From NCBI GenBank assembly GCA_003427395.1, contig BFEA01000331.1, forward strand, positions 1,695,001 to 1,724,383: a stretch of DNA of 29,383 bases, in the 5' to 3' direction. Below are positions 19,778-29,383 of the stretch, in pieces. The notes beneath the pieces were generated by a model. That model was not told where the DNA came from. It ran no database searches and saw only the letters and a list, made by a program, of their open reading frames with translations. The first letter of the stretch is position 1, and every line of letters begins with the position of its first letter. The translations under genes were made by a program, and so were the position numbers. Source of the stretch: Chara braunii (lineage: Eukaryota > Streptophyta > Charophyceae > Charales > Characeae).

Positions 19778-19866
19778 CTATCTCTCTCGCGCTCTCTCTC
19801 GGTCGCGCTTTTTTTCTCTCTCCCTCCCTCTTTCTCTCTCCCCTCTCACACTCTCTCTCTCTCTCC
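19675..19866. repeat. CT / CTAT compound microsatellite
   Basis: A long CT run is followed by about 11 CTAT units (19737-19780) and then by interrupted CT-rich sequence. Confidence 0.95.
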
Positions 19867-21600
19867 TATGGCCTCTTTCATGTTTCAAAGTTCTCTGGAG
19901 TCCCGCCAAGCACAACTCTGTCTTGCGCGGCACGCCTGCACCCCTTCGTGCTCTGCCTCTTACTCATCGCCCTATGACCTCCAAACCGATCCCACTCGTG
20001 GTGATCTCCTCCGTTTATAGGGGACGGGTCACTTTTGCGCCGTTGTTTTTTCTACCGCCTGTTTCACTGATGCTGGCGCTCACCTTCAAGCTTGTCCTAG
20101 CGAGGGTACCGAGGGACTCCTTGTGTAACCCATCGCTGGTGCTCTCATGCGATCTTTAGCCATTGTGTGATGGCCTGCCCGATTAGTTTTGAGGAAATGG
20201 TTCATCAAGCCACGATGGATGAGAGTGTTGACGAGATCGCCCCGGAGGTAACGTCATCAGTTCTTACCGGTGCATATCCCATGCCCCTTTCTCCCCCCCT
20301 TTCCCCCCCTTTTTTTCTTTTCCTCTTTTTCTTCGTCTTTTTTTTCTCTTCACTCCAGGGACGAATAAGGATGATATATATGCGTCTAATTACCCTCTGA
20401 TGAGCTTTCGATTGTTGTGACGAAGCAAAAAGTACTTTAGGGATACGCCACCCTCCCTGCCAATCCCTAGCCTAGTATCATCCTATTTTGAGGTCTACGT
20501 ACCCTTTCTGTGGTGATATGGTAATCTTACATCCACTCTAGTCCAATGTGCCCTTTTTCCTAATCCATGGTTTTACTCGCCCACTCTTTATGAGTTTGCT
20601 ATAGTGTTTTACCATTGTTTCACTTCTTTACGATTTTTTTACTACTTCTTTACGTCCGTTCTGCTTCTGTTTTGCTTCTGCTTGTGTGTGATATGTGCAT
20701 ATCGAAGGCACTGATCAAGTCTCCTCCGGACGTGGGAATGTGAGGATGGACGAAGCACTTGGACAATCATGAAGTCCGATGTGTATCTGCTTCTTGCGAC
20801 TAGTTTACCATCGCAATCTCAACGACTTTTTTTGAAGTGCGCCAGGGGATTTAGGGGATTGTACATACTGTCAATATTGGGATCATGGAGGCGCTATGCT
20901 TACCGAAAGAACGGGCCATTCTGTGGAGCCTTATGGGTAATTTGAAGTGGATGTGGTAGTTGGGTGTTGTACCATTCGGCTGTGGTAGGATAGACTGAAT
21001 GTTTCGGCAGAAGTCTAAGCGAAAGTGGACATACAACGATATTAATTGAGATCGGTGGCGGCGAAAGTTTCTATTTGTTCTTTTTTTTTTTTTTTNTTTG
21101 AGTCGGAAAAAGCTGCTTGTATATAGAGATGGATGATAATTTCCTATATCCCTATTGGTGCGTTGATTTCTTTGCAAAGCATGATGATTGGTTACGAACC
21201 TTCAATAGGCAGCTTTGAAAATCTACATATAGAACTTATAGCCAATCGCTTTCGGGAAGGTAGCTCGTGTATCTCAGCGCTGCAACATTCCTCATCCATG
21301 GATGGAATGGTGATGAGGGATTAATTGTGTATTTTTCTCTTCTTAGACCCTATTTTAATTCTGATCGGAGTTATGCTGGGTGTGTATTTTTTAATACATG
21401 AAATTTTTCCATTGGGAACTATTCCGCTCGGGATAGCGTGGGCTTGATCGTGCTACCCCGCGTTCTGTAAATCTCTTGGCATCACGGGTTGCTACGTGTA
21501 CTTCGATAATATGCCAAACTATGTGACCGTAATTCCATAATAAGGTGGTGATGAATTTCATTGAGGTTAACGTTTGGTTATCGTGTCTTCCAGACCTTGG
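19867..21600. other. Unannotated stretch with a weak candidate intron; single N at 21096
   Basis: Most of this region shows nothing recognisable. At 20170 a short frame (MACPISFEEMVHQ…DEIAPE) meets a donor-like GAG|GTAACG at 20248. A long pyrimidine tract then ends in CACTCCAG at 20358, making a possible 111-bp in-phase intron. The exon evidence is too thin to call a gene. One undetermined base lies at 21096 inside a T run. Confidence 0.3.
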
Positions 21601-21764
21601 ATGTTCCCGTGTCTCTTTTCTCCTCTGAGTCTCCCGTCCTTGTCCTCTCTTCTCATCCTCTCTTCTCTCTCTTCCCCCTTCTTTCTTCTCTCTTCTTCTT
21701 TTCTCTTCTCGTTTGCTTTTTTTTTTTTTTTCTCCTTCTCTATCTCTCTCTTCCTCTCTCTGTG

Positions 21765-21809
<45 letters not shown>

Positions 21810-21850
21810 ATCCCTCTGTCCACTTGACCATCTTTGGTTTCTCTTCCAGG
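21601..21850. repeat. Pyrimidine-rich tract with (CT)n
   Basis: Long C/T-rich stretch with a pure CT run at about 21772-21806. It ends in TTTCTCTTCCAG, which resembles a splice acceptor but may simply follow from the composition. Arg/Glu-repeat frames on the minus strand are artefacts. Confidence 0.85.
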
Positions 21851-21876
21851 GTCTGAATTCTCCAGACACCCGGTCT

Positions 21877-21884
21877 CCCTCAAT
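21877..21884 (+). repeat. 8-bp target-site duplication of the large hAT, left
   Basis: CCCTCAAT, identical to 28980-28987. Confidence 0.95.
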
Positions 21885-21897
21885 CTATGTTGCACGC
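21885..21897 (+). repeat. Left terminal inverted repeat of the large hAT
   Basis: CTATGTTGCACGC, the exact reverse complement of 28967-28979. Pairing beyond 13 bp is poor, although both flanking regions stay GC-rich. Confidence 0.95.
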
Positions 21898-21904
21898 CTG
21901 GCCT

Positions 21905-21980
21905 CGGCCGGGGGGTCCGACTCGGCCGCGGCCTAGGCCGATGACCGAATCGGCCCGGTTCGGCCTCGACCGACCTGTCG
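21905..21980. promoter_or_regulatory. Left subterminal motif cluster
   Basis: CTCGGCC (twice), ATCGGCC and TTCGGCC occur within about 75 bases, together with GGCCTAGGCC at 21930-21939. hAT transposases bind short repeated motifs just inside their ends, so these are the likely binding sites. The assignment rests on position and on the matching cluster at the right end. Confidence 0.6.
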
Positions 21981-22039
21981 AGTTCGGTACATGGATTTTT
22001 CCCCCTATTTTTCACGTGTACAAAAAAAAAATAAAAAAA

Positions 22040-22074
22040 TGGGCGTTTGGGGCTGGAAAAGCCCTAGACGCCCA
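22040..22074. repeat. Hairpin flanked by A and T runs
   Basis: TGGGCGT (22040-22046) pairs with ACGCCCA (22068-22074), and GGGCT/AGCCC pair further in. The preceding A-rich and following T-rich runs extend the stem. It lies in the untranslated leader of the hAT. Confidence 0.65.
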
Positions 22075-22235
22075 TATTTTTTTTTGGGGTATCAGACCTT
22101 CCGCTCGACGCGGAAAAAAAAAAAAAGCGAAAAAAAAAAAAAAAAAAAGGCCCGGCGGGCCGTTTTGGCCCTGTTTCGGTGCCACCGGGTGAGGGGCACC
22201 GTGTGGGCAGTGGGTCCAGGCCCAGGCCACGGCAA

Positions 22236-22287
22236 AACTGTTGTCGTTTTAGATAAATGTTGCCATTTATCTGAAACGGCAACAGTT
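22236..22287. repeat. 24-bp-arm hairpin, 4-base loop
   Basis: The left arm at 22236-22259 and right arm at 22264-22287 pair over all 24 positions. In plus-strand RNA the only two imperfect pairs are G·U. The loop is TTGC. It lies about 670 bases upstream of the transposase start, inside the hAT. It could be a source of small RNA, a regulatory structure, or the trace of a small palindromic insertion. No precursor or mature RNA can be inferred from sequence alone. Confidence 0.8.
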
Positions 22288-22330
22288 ATTGTTGTTGCCG
22301 TTATGCTACCGCAATCCCTGCTCGCACTCT

Positions 22331-22590
<260 letters not shown>

Positions 22591-22954
22591 AGGCAGTGGC
22601 GCGCGCTGCGCCACCAGGCGGGACCACGCCGCCACGACAGCAAGCGGGCCGCCGACGGCCGTCGCCATCGCCGCGCGTGGCTTTTTTCAGCGCGCAGCCA
22701 TTTTAGTGCTCAACCGCGGCCGGATGTAGCCGAACGCGGCCGAACAAGGCCAGGGCGGCCGATTCGGCTCTCGGCTGCGGGAGGGGCCGACCAACCGGTG
22801 TAGGCGGGGTGCCACGGGCGTGGACGGCAACGGTTCGAGGCGGCTGTGGTGGCAGCGGGGACTTCGGAGCCTGCGTCGACGGTGAGGCATGGTCAGACGA
22901 CATCGGCGATCAACGCGACGACTTGTTGGACTCGGGTGGGAGGGGGGGTGGGCG

Positions 22955-25900
22955 ATGACGGGGGGTGCAGGGACCAGCGCTGCGGGGGGGTCTGGGGGTG
23001 CACAGTTCAACCCGCTGTATGATAAGGAGATGGCGAAGCTGAGGCGGGGGAACATTGTTTGGAACTTCGTCACAGCGGGGCAGTACGTCGGGGACCAGTC
23101 CAAGATGCATGAGGACCGAAAGTTCCGTTGCAACTTATGCGGCCACCTGGTTCAAGGGGGGGTCGTCGAAGACCACGCGCCATTTCACGCAGGCGAAGTA
23201 CTGCAAGGCTGGGGGGATGAGAGTTCTCGCGGAACTCTGGAACGGCACGGACTACACGTTCGTGTCGTCCACTGCTCAGCGGGTGCAGAGGTGGATGGCG
23301 GACGAGGGGATACGGAACACGAGAGCGCCCACGGGTGGCCAGCGACAACGGACGGACGACGGAAAGAGGGACGACATTCAGGACGCCCTCGATGAGGAGG
23401 AGGGCCGCGAGGGTGGGACGAGGGAGGGGGGGGTGGTAGACGAGGCAGACGAGGCAGTTTGAGAGCCTGATCTGCCAGGGGAGGAGGTGGCGATGACGTC
23501 GAGAGGCGTTGGTCGAGCGGGTCCCGCTCCTAGGGCGCCGCGACCTCAGTTGGACCGCGCGAGGAGGGAGAAGAGGACAGTGCGGGTGGTTGACGTCGAG
23601 GCGCGAGACACGGGCAGGGAGAAGAGGGCTCGACAGACGACGATTGACGAGATGTACGACATTGTACGCCAGGGAGAAGTTGGCCGAGTTCACAGACGCG
23701 TGGCTTCAGTGAGTCTACGCGAAGAAGTTGCCATTCAACGCCTTCCGTGGTCCGGAGTTCCAGAGGGTGCGGCAGGCGGCAGAGAGAGTGCCTCGCTCTA
23801 TCCTGTTCCGGTTTCCCTCCTACAGGGTTACAGCGGGCGCCGGTATCCCTTCGCAGAGGGCGAAGGTGGCGACAATGGTGAGTGAGGTGCGCGCCACTTT
23901 CCGGCACAGCGGTGCCACCATCCTCTCCGACGGGAGGAAGTCGCGCAGCGGCAAGCCGCTCGTGAACTTCCTCGCCGGGGGCGCCAACGGCGCCCTGCTA
24001 CACGCCACCATCGCACGTGACGGGTCGGTCCGAGACACAGCGGACATCGTGTACTGTAGGTGGTGGGCCGTCATCTTGTCCTTTCCTGAAAAGGATGTGA
24101 TCGGCTTCTGCACAGACTCCACCAGTAACTATACGGCGGCAGCGCGCAGATTCGTCACTGACCCCGAGCCCGACATCAGGAGGATCACTTGGCTCCCCTG
24201 CTCCACCCATGTCTGCAACTTGATGTTGTCAGATATCGGGACGCGAGTGGTGTGGGTCAAGGACACCATCATCCGCGCTCGAGCGCTTATGCGATTTATT
24301 AAATCGCACGGCGCCAGTCACACCTTGTTTAGGAAGGTAAGCCCTCGCGTTCAGCTCGTCGAGCCCGTTGAGACACGGTTCGCATCGGTTTTCCTGATGT
24401 TGACGTGTCTCAAAGGCCGACGAGACGCGCTGGAGAGCATGTTGCACGGGGATGCTTGGGCACGCATCCCGTGGGAGCACAGGCATGTATCGCAGGCGCA
24501 GTGGGTGCAGCAGCAGATCCGGGACGAGGAGTTTTGGCATTGTGTGCAGTACGTCATCCTTGTTAAGTCGCCCGTCCACCAATTGTTGCGCAGGATGGAT
24601 AGGGGGGGATGATGATGTCCGTGGTTTACGAGTGGAGTCAGCATGTGCTGGAGTTGATGAGGAGGGTCGACGTGCCGGCAGACATGATCGAGCCGTGCGT
24701 GAGTGAGGTTGCCATCCGCAACCTCCACATGCTAGAGCCGGCACATGCCCCGGCCCACCTCCTCAACCCTCGTCGACGGTCCCTCACGTATTACCATTCG
24801 TTAGAGACGACCGTCGTGTGGTCGAGGAGTGCGACAGATATCTCCTGGCGCAGACCGGCGGCGATTCGGTCGGCATACTTTACAGGACCATGAGGGACCA
24901 GATGAGGGCGTTCCACTCGAGGCGAGGGGATTGGGGAGGCGAGCTCTCCGATGCCGAGGCGGCCGATTGCATGGGGGACAGCGAGACCGAGCGATGTGCA
25001 ACGTGGTGGTTTGAGCATGGACGTGCCGACCCAGGGTTGCGCACCATAGCCATCCGTGTCATGCACTTGTGGACGTCTGCCTCTCCAGCGGAGAGGAATT
25101 GGGCGGAGCACGAGCGCGTCAACATGGCGAGGCGCTGCAAGCTTGGGTTCGCCAAGCTTGCACAGCTGGTTGAGATTGCCACCAATCTCAAACTGGCCTC
25201 GTGCGCACGGCAGGGTGGTGGGTATGTATTGCCATGGGTTATGGGGACCGGTCGGGAGGGGACGACGGCAGTGGACGAGGATGAGGAGGGAGACGTGGAG
25301 CCCGAGGTGTGGGGAGCGCGACCTGCTGGCAGTGTTCCCGAGGAGGAGATCCAGCGGCAAATTGTCGCTTTCCATGACAGTCGACCGTTCAGAGCACGTT
25401 CGGTTCGGGACGTGTTCGGCAGCAGGGCGATGGAGCTGCGACCGTGGCCGGAGGGTGGGGATGATGTGGACGCTGCGGCGGCAGACGACGACATCGACGA
25501 CGACTGGACAGACGATGATGACACGCCGCCGAGTGGCGACCCGACGGCTGAGCGAGTGTACTTCACTTACGGTGGGGGTCGTGATGGCATGGATTCATTC
25601 ACATCACTTGTCATTGGTGATGTGCCGTCGACCGCACAGGCGAGTGACAGCAGCAGAGCCGGTGGTGGTTGTGGAGGACGTTCGCATGTGGAGGTTGGCG
25701 TCGACGACTCGGGGGAGCAGCAGCCACCGGGAGGTCTTCGGCAGACAGGCAGGCGTTGGGAGGTTAGGAGCGACAACGAGGCCGAGGAAGAGGCGAGGAT
25801 GAGCGGGTGCCCCTTCACGATCGTCGCTTCTCTCCCTCCCATCATCGGAGCGTTGTACATCCCGAGGCACTTAGGCGTTTGGAGAGGTTGGTGTCGGCAG

Positions 25901-27624
25901 CTGGCAGAGACCGGACACATGACGGCGAGGATCGTGGGGGGTAGAGGACTCCTTCCGACGCCGGTATCCGCCCCCGCTCGCCGTCGGAGCTCCGCACACG
26001 CGACTTTGACGTCGGAGGGCTCGGTGGGGGCTTGGGAGATTTTAGTGTCGAGGGACGTCGACGTGCCTCACCGTCGAAGGTGCACACCGACGCGGACGTT
26101 GTGTGGGGCCCTGATGAGACTGAGGAGGAGAGGGATGCCTGTTTGGACCGAGGGGAGGAGGAGCGGCTGGGGAGTTTGCCACAGTGGGAGGGTTGGTTCG
26201 CGTATCTTGACGAGCAGCGTCGGCAGAGGGATTAGGAGACAGGAGGGGGGGGAGGCCGCGACGACGATGACTCTGGTGTCCCTGAGGAGGCAGTGCAGGG
26301 GGATTTCGTTGACGAGGGGCAGGATGCCGCCGCGGGTGGTGGGTCAGGTGGTGGATGACGCGGCGGCGGGGAGACCGCGTGTGATGAGGGGCAGGATGTT
26401 GTCATGGGCGTTGGGTCCCCTCGTGGGGGGCGTGGCGACGGCGAGACCACGGGTGATGAGGCCATTGAGGGGCAGGGTGCCGCCATGTGTGGCAGGGGAG
26501 AGGGTGGACCCGGTGGAGATGGGGATACCGCGGGTGTCGGGGGAGACGATGGACCGGATGGAGGTGATGACGACGACCACGGTCCCGAGGACAATGCGTA
26601 CAGGCTCGCCTTGGTGTTGAGGGACCCCACAGTACCTCCCTTGCGCCCTGACGACTCGGCGTGCACTTTCTTCGACGCCGACGCTTTGGCGCAAGCGTTG
26701 ACGGATGACCCTTCCGCACACATGAGCCGCAAGAGCGACAAGACGCGGGCCCCAAGGAGGGTATATTCACCGCCGCCGTTCGTGGTGCAGAGCCCTCACT
26801 GGTCGGGTTCGTCGCTCAGCGGTGTGAGAGGGAGGGAGTCCGGAGCGAGTGAGGTGGGGTCTGGCAGACGCAGCGATGGCGGCAGAGACAGTGCATGATC
26901 GATGCCTCCACCGCCCGCACGGACTCCGGAGGCCGGGGTCGACGCCGGGGACCAGACAGCGGCACCCGGAGTTGCGCACAGTGGCGGTTCCCCCCCGACT
27001 GTCCGAGGTGGTGTGGGTGGCGGATGGTCAGCTGTTCGTCGGGTCGGGGACCGGTTGTGAGCGGATTACAACGCCGGGAGGGGCGTCTTCACGGGACGCA
27101 CGCCAGTTCAGACGCAGGCTGCGGAGGGTGGGTCCGGACGACCGAGCCTGCAGATGGCAGGTCGCATGCTCGGTTTGTCACGAGCGGAGACGAGGAGATC
27201 ATTGGTCTTCGAAGCCGCAGGGACATCCACAGACATGTTGCGGGGACAGCAGTACACATCAGGCGAGGAGGGGTTGTTGATGCATCCCGGGACGAAACGA
27301 CAGTGCGGCCCCTCGGAGGTTGAGGCTCGACTCGCGGCACAGGTCGCCGCTGCCCAGGCAATATTGGACGCGATTCAGAGGGAGAGAGAGATGGGGACTG
27401 CTGCACGGGCGGCGGAGGACGAGGACACAGACACAGAGTCCGAGCCGATCGAGACTGCGGCCCGCAGACATAGGGCACATGTGGCCGCGGCAGCCGCTGC
27501 TGCACAGGCGGCATACCTCAGCGAGGCACGGGGCACAGGTGCCGGAGGGAGAGGAGGGCGGCGGGGAGGACAGCATGGTCGTCCGTCCCCTAGGAGAGGA
27601 CGCGCGCGCTTTGGAGGGAGATGA
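22955..27624 (+). pseudogene. hAT transposase (BED finger, DUF659-type core, hAT dimerisation domain, long acidic tail), broken
   Basis: hAT transposases cut the element out and insert it elsewhere. The likely start is ATG 22955. A BED-type finger is split by a frame change in a G7 run (23156-23162): FRCNLCG before it, TRHFTQAKYC after it. RQTTIDEMYD (~23634) and LPFNAFRGPEFQRV (~23729) lead into the DUF659-like core: SDGRKSRSGKPLVNFLA (~23928), FCTDSTSNYTAA (~24105) and WLPCSTHVCNLMLSDI (~24190). The dimerisation region reads WWFEHGRADPGLRTIAIRV then SPAERNWAEHERV (~25000-25110) and ends …VEIATNLKL (~25197). The presumed catalytic acids are the D of SDG, the D of TDS and the E of ERNW. About 800 further codons follow, acidic and Gly/Asp-rich, ending in an Ala-rich helix and an Arg/Gly tail. 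Frame changes are near 23160, 23665, 24605, 24770-24815 and 25800; stops are at 23460, 23710, 25942, 26233, 26356, 26896 and 27058. Some breaks could be introns or G-run sequencing errors. Confidence 0.88.
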
Positions 27625-28100
27625 TGACGTTCGTGGTTTTTTTTTTTTCTTTAGTTTTTTTTTTTTTTTTTGCGTGGCTGTACAGCCTGGCCGCTCTGTA
27701 GGCTGGGTTGTTGCATATTTATGTTGATGTTGTTCCATGGAGACGACGACAGTATGTGGACATCAGTTTTTTTTCTTTTCTTCTTTTTTTTGCTACTCGT
27801 TTGTGCAGTAGAGACGACGGGTCCAGTTTTTGGCTTCAGCCTTGTGCATAAGGTCCATTTTTTTTTGGTACTCGGTTGTACAGTACGGTGGGGGGAGGCC
27901 ATGGAGACGACGGCAGTATGTGGACATTAGGTTTTTATTCTTTCTTTTTTCTTTTTTTTGCTACTCGTTTGTGCAGTAGAGACGACGGGTCCAGATTATG
28001 GCTTCACCCTTGTACATAGGGTCCAGTTTTGTTTTGCTACTCGGTTGTACAGTAGAGACGACGGGTACAGTTTTTGGCTTCAGCCTTGTACATACGCATT
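27625..28100. repeat. hAT 3' region with ~164-bp tandem repeats
   Basis: A unit starting CCATGGAGACGACG (27735) and containing GCTACTCGTTTGTGCAGTAG and GGCTTCAGCCTTGT recurs from about 27899. Part of it (GCTACTCGGTTGTACAGTAG) appears a third time near 28037. T-rich tracts separate the units. The region is non-coding, probably 3' untranslated or terminator sequence of the transposase gene. Confidence 0.75.
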
Positions 28101-28230
28101 TCCATTGAAATGCTTTGTCATATTTTTGCTCTTGTTCGTGTTACTCTACCAACATTGGTCTTGCATCTAAGTCTCTGATTTTGGTGAGTGGTTTCTCGTT
28201 TGTTGTCTTGATTGTTGCAAATTATGTGAT

Positions 28231-28323
28231 TCTCCATTATGAATGTGTTGTTAATTATGAATGCCTCCACGCACCTGCATGTCATGGATGCCTCCATTAT
28301 GAATGTGCTGTTAATTTCGGATG
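28231..28323. repeat. 60-bp period direct repeat in the hAT 3' region
   Basis: CTCCATTATGAATGTG followed by YTGTTAATT and RATGCC occurs at about 28231-28265 and again at about 28291-28323. The rest of the interval 28101-28870 shows no gene. A C/G-rich stretch with CCCC runs lies at 28800-28860. Confidence 0.75.
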
Positions 28324-28869
28324 CCAAAACACAGATGTTGTGGTAATGAATGTGTTCTTACAAAAACGTCCATCAGTCTGATGATTGAACACACACTATG
28401 ACACACTTGCCTCAGTTGCCTGTTAACATTGTTTGAAACTTGTGGATGGCCGCACTGTGACTGATTGTGAATGTGTTGTGACTTTGGTATGCCAACCAGG
28501 GTCATACCTATGATTGCCATGAGGCCCTGATATGCTTGGGGTCTGCCATCTGCAGCCCCGTCCAGCTTCGACCCGCACATGCCGCAGGGGCCGCCCCAAC
28601 CAGGCCCTCATCCAACCCCCGTTGGCCCGCCCCCGCAGGGGTCAAAAAAAAATTTCTATATTTTTCTAGTGTTCCAGACCCTTTTCCTTGCGACCGTGCA
28701 TCGACGAACCTGCACGCGGGGGACGCACGAATTTTCGCGGCCCACCCTTCCAGAGCCATGTGCAGGACCCCCTCGTTTTTTATTTTTTTGACGCCCTTTC
28801 ACTTCGAGGGGGTGTCCCCCCACCCCCCACCCCCTACCCCAAACCCGCTCCCCTCTTCGAAAACCGTTC

Positions 28870-28945
28870 CCCAGACTGGCCGAGAACTAGGCCGAAAAAA
28901 TTCGTTCGGGCTGGCCACGGCCGGGGGGGTCCCGGCCTAGGCCTG
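28870..28945. promoter_or_regulatory. Right subterminal motif cluster
   Basis: On the minus strand YTCGGCC occurs three times, and GGCCTAGGCC lies at 28934-28943. This mirrors the left end and gives probable transposase binding sites. Confidence 0.6.
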
Positions 28946-28966
28946 GGCCGAAACCGGTCGCGGTCA

Positions 28967-28979
28967 GCGTGCAACATAG
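28967..28979 (-). repeat. Right terminal inverted repeat of the large hAT
   Basis: GCGTGCAACATAG, the exact reverse complement of 21885-21897. Confidence 0.95.
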
Positions 28980-28987
28980 CCCTCAAT
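28980..28987 (+). repeat. 8-bp target-site duplication of the large hAT, right
   Basis: CCCTCAAT, identical to the left copy. The absence of any mismatch suggests a fairly recent insertion or slow drift. Confidence 0.95.
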
Positions 28988-29257
28988 GATCTGATCAATC
29001 GCATGAGTCAGTGAATGAATGGATGTATGATTCTTCGGATACTCGAGAACGGGTATTGTATATTGTTTTCACCAACTTATGCCAACAACGAATTACCCAC
29101 GGGCATCAGGTTGAGTGTTTTCGGTTATCCCTTAAAAGTTTTCTGATGATTTGGAACATAGTCTCTATGTCGAATATGAAACATATGTGTGTATTTATAC
29201 ACACATACAGACATGCGCGTGCGTGTAGTAGTTGATAATTCAATGTTTTGGCGAAAA

Positions 29258-29288
29258 ATTCATTCGATTTTGCTCATCCTATTGATGG
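29258..29288 (+). repeat. 31-bp direct repeat, copy 2
   Basis: Matches 18325-18355 with one transition. A shorter echo (TTGCTCATCCTATCGATG) follows at about 29319-29336, so the motif is itself locally repeated. Confidence 0.85.
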
Positions 29289-29335
29289 CAGTAGCGTCTT
29301 ATCTGTTCGCCTATACGTTGCTCATCCTATCGATG

Positions 29336-29340
<5 letters not shown>

Positions 29341-29375
<35 letters not shown>
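29341..29375. repeat. (CT)n microsatellite
   Basis: About 17 CT units, then CA, at the window edge. Confidence 0.95.
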
Positions 29376-29382
<7 letters not shown>

Positions 29383-29383
29383 C

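Larger units (their letters stand above)
28988..29383. other. Flanking DNA right of the hAT
   Basis: No gene is recognised. It contains a small perfect hairpin (TGTGTGTA-TTTA-TACACACA, 29186-29205), the second 31-bp repeat and a terminal CT run. Confidence 0.5.

Noticed and set aside
21567-21869. Arg/Glu-repeat frame on the minus strand
   Set aside because: Artefact of the CT-rich tract on the plus strand.

Overview
The window looks like nuclear, intergenic DNA from a eukaryote. It is packed with transposable elements, microsatellites and two assembly gaps. The element types (an L1-like LINE with an APE endonuclease and a C-terminal zf-RVT-like domain, and a hAT transposase of the BED/DUF659/dimerisation layout) are typical of streptophytes, meaning land plants and charophyte algae. 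A large charophyte genome would fit, but the species cannot be named from this sequence. I see no bacterial-style operon, no CRISPR array, no rRNA or tRNA gene and no convincing intact host gene.

Left part (1-12,200): an AT-rich repeat and the probable end of a DNA transposon (1-612) are followed by simple repeats. A minus-strand LINE tail comes next (1488-1869), flanked by an 18-bp target-site duplication. A long, nearly full-length LINE (about 2630-10286, here LINE-A) then ends in a 22-base poly(A). Its second reading frame is broken by stops and is interrupted by two non-autonomous hAT-like elements: 490 bp at 6026-6515 and 1538 bp at 7321-8858. Each is flanked by an 8-bp duplication, and conceptual removal of each rejoins the LINE reading frame exactly. 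A further minus-strand LINE tail lies at 11168-11440.

Middle (12,200-21,880): LINE-B (about 12196-15523, plus strand, diverged, 5' truncated) abuts LINE-C (about 15567-17735, minus strand, strongly decayed). A short plus-strand LINE tail sits inside LINE-C. A 778-base run of N and long CT/CTAT microsatellites follow, then about 2 kb in which I recognise only one weak candidate intron.

Right part (21,885-28,979): a structurally complete 7,095-bp hAT transposon. It has perfect 13-bp terminal inverted repeats, an identical 8-bp duplication on both sides, subterminal motif clusters at both ends, a strong hairpin and a compound GA/TTC satellite upstream of the gene. It carries one large transposase-like gene with a BED finger, a DUF659-type catalytic region, a dimerisation domain and an unusual acidic C-terminal extension of about 800 codons. 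The gene is now broken by about five frame changes and seven in-frame stops, so this copy is probably not autonomous. Its intact ends could still be acted on by a related transposase.

The main result is a nested record of insertions: hAT elements in a LINE, LINE next to or inside LINE, and three hAT-like families with different termini that all leave 8-bp duplications.
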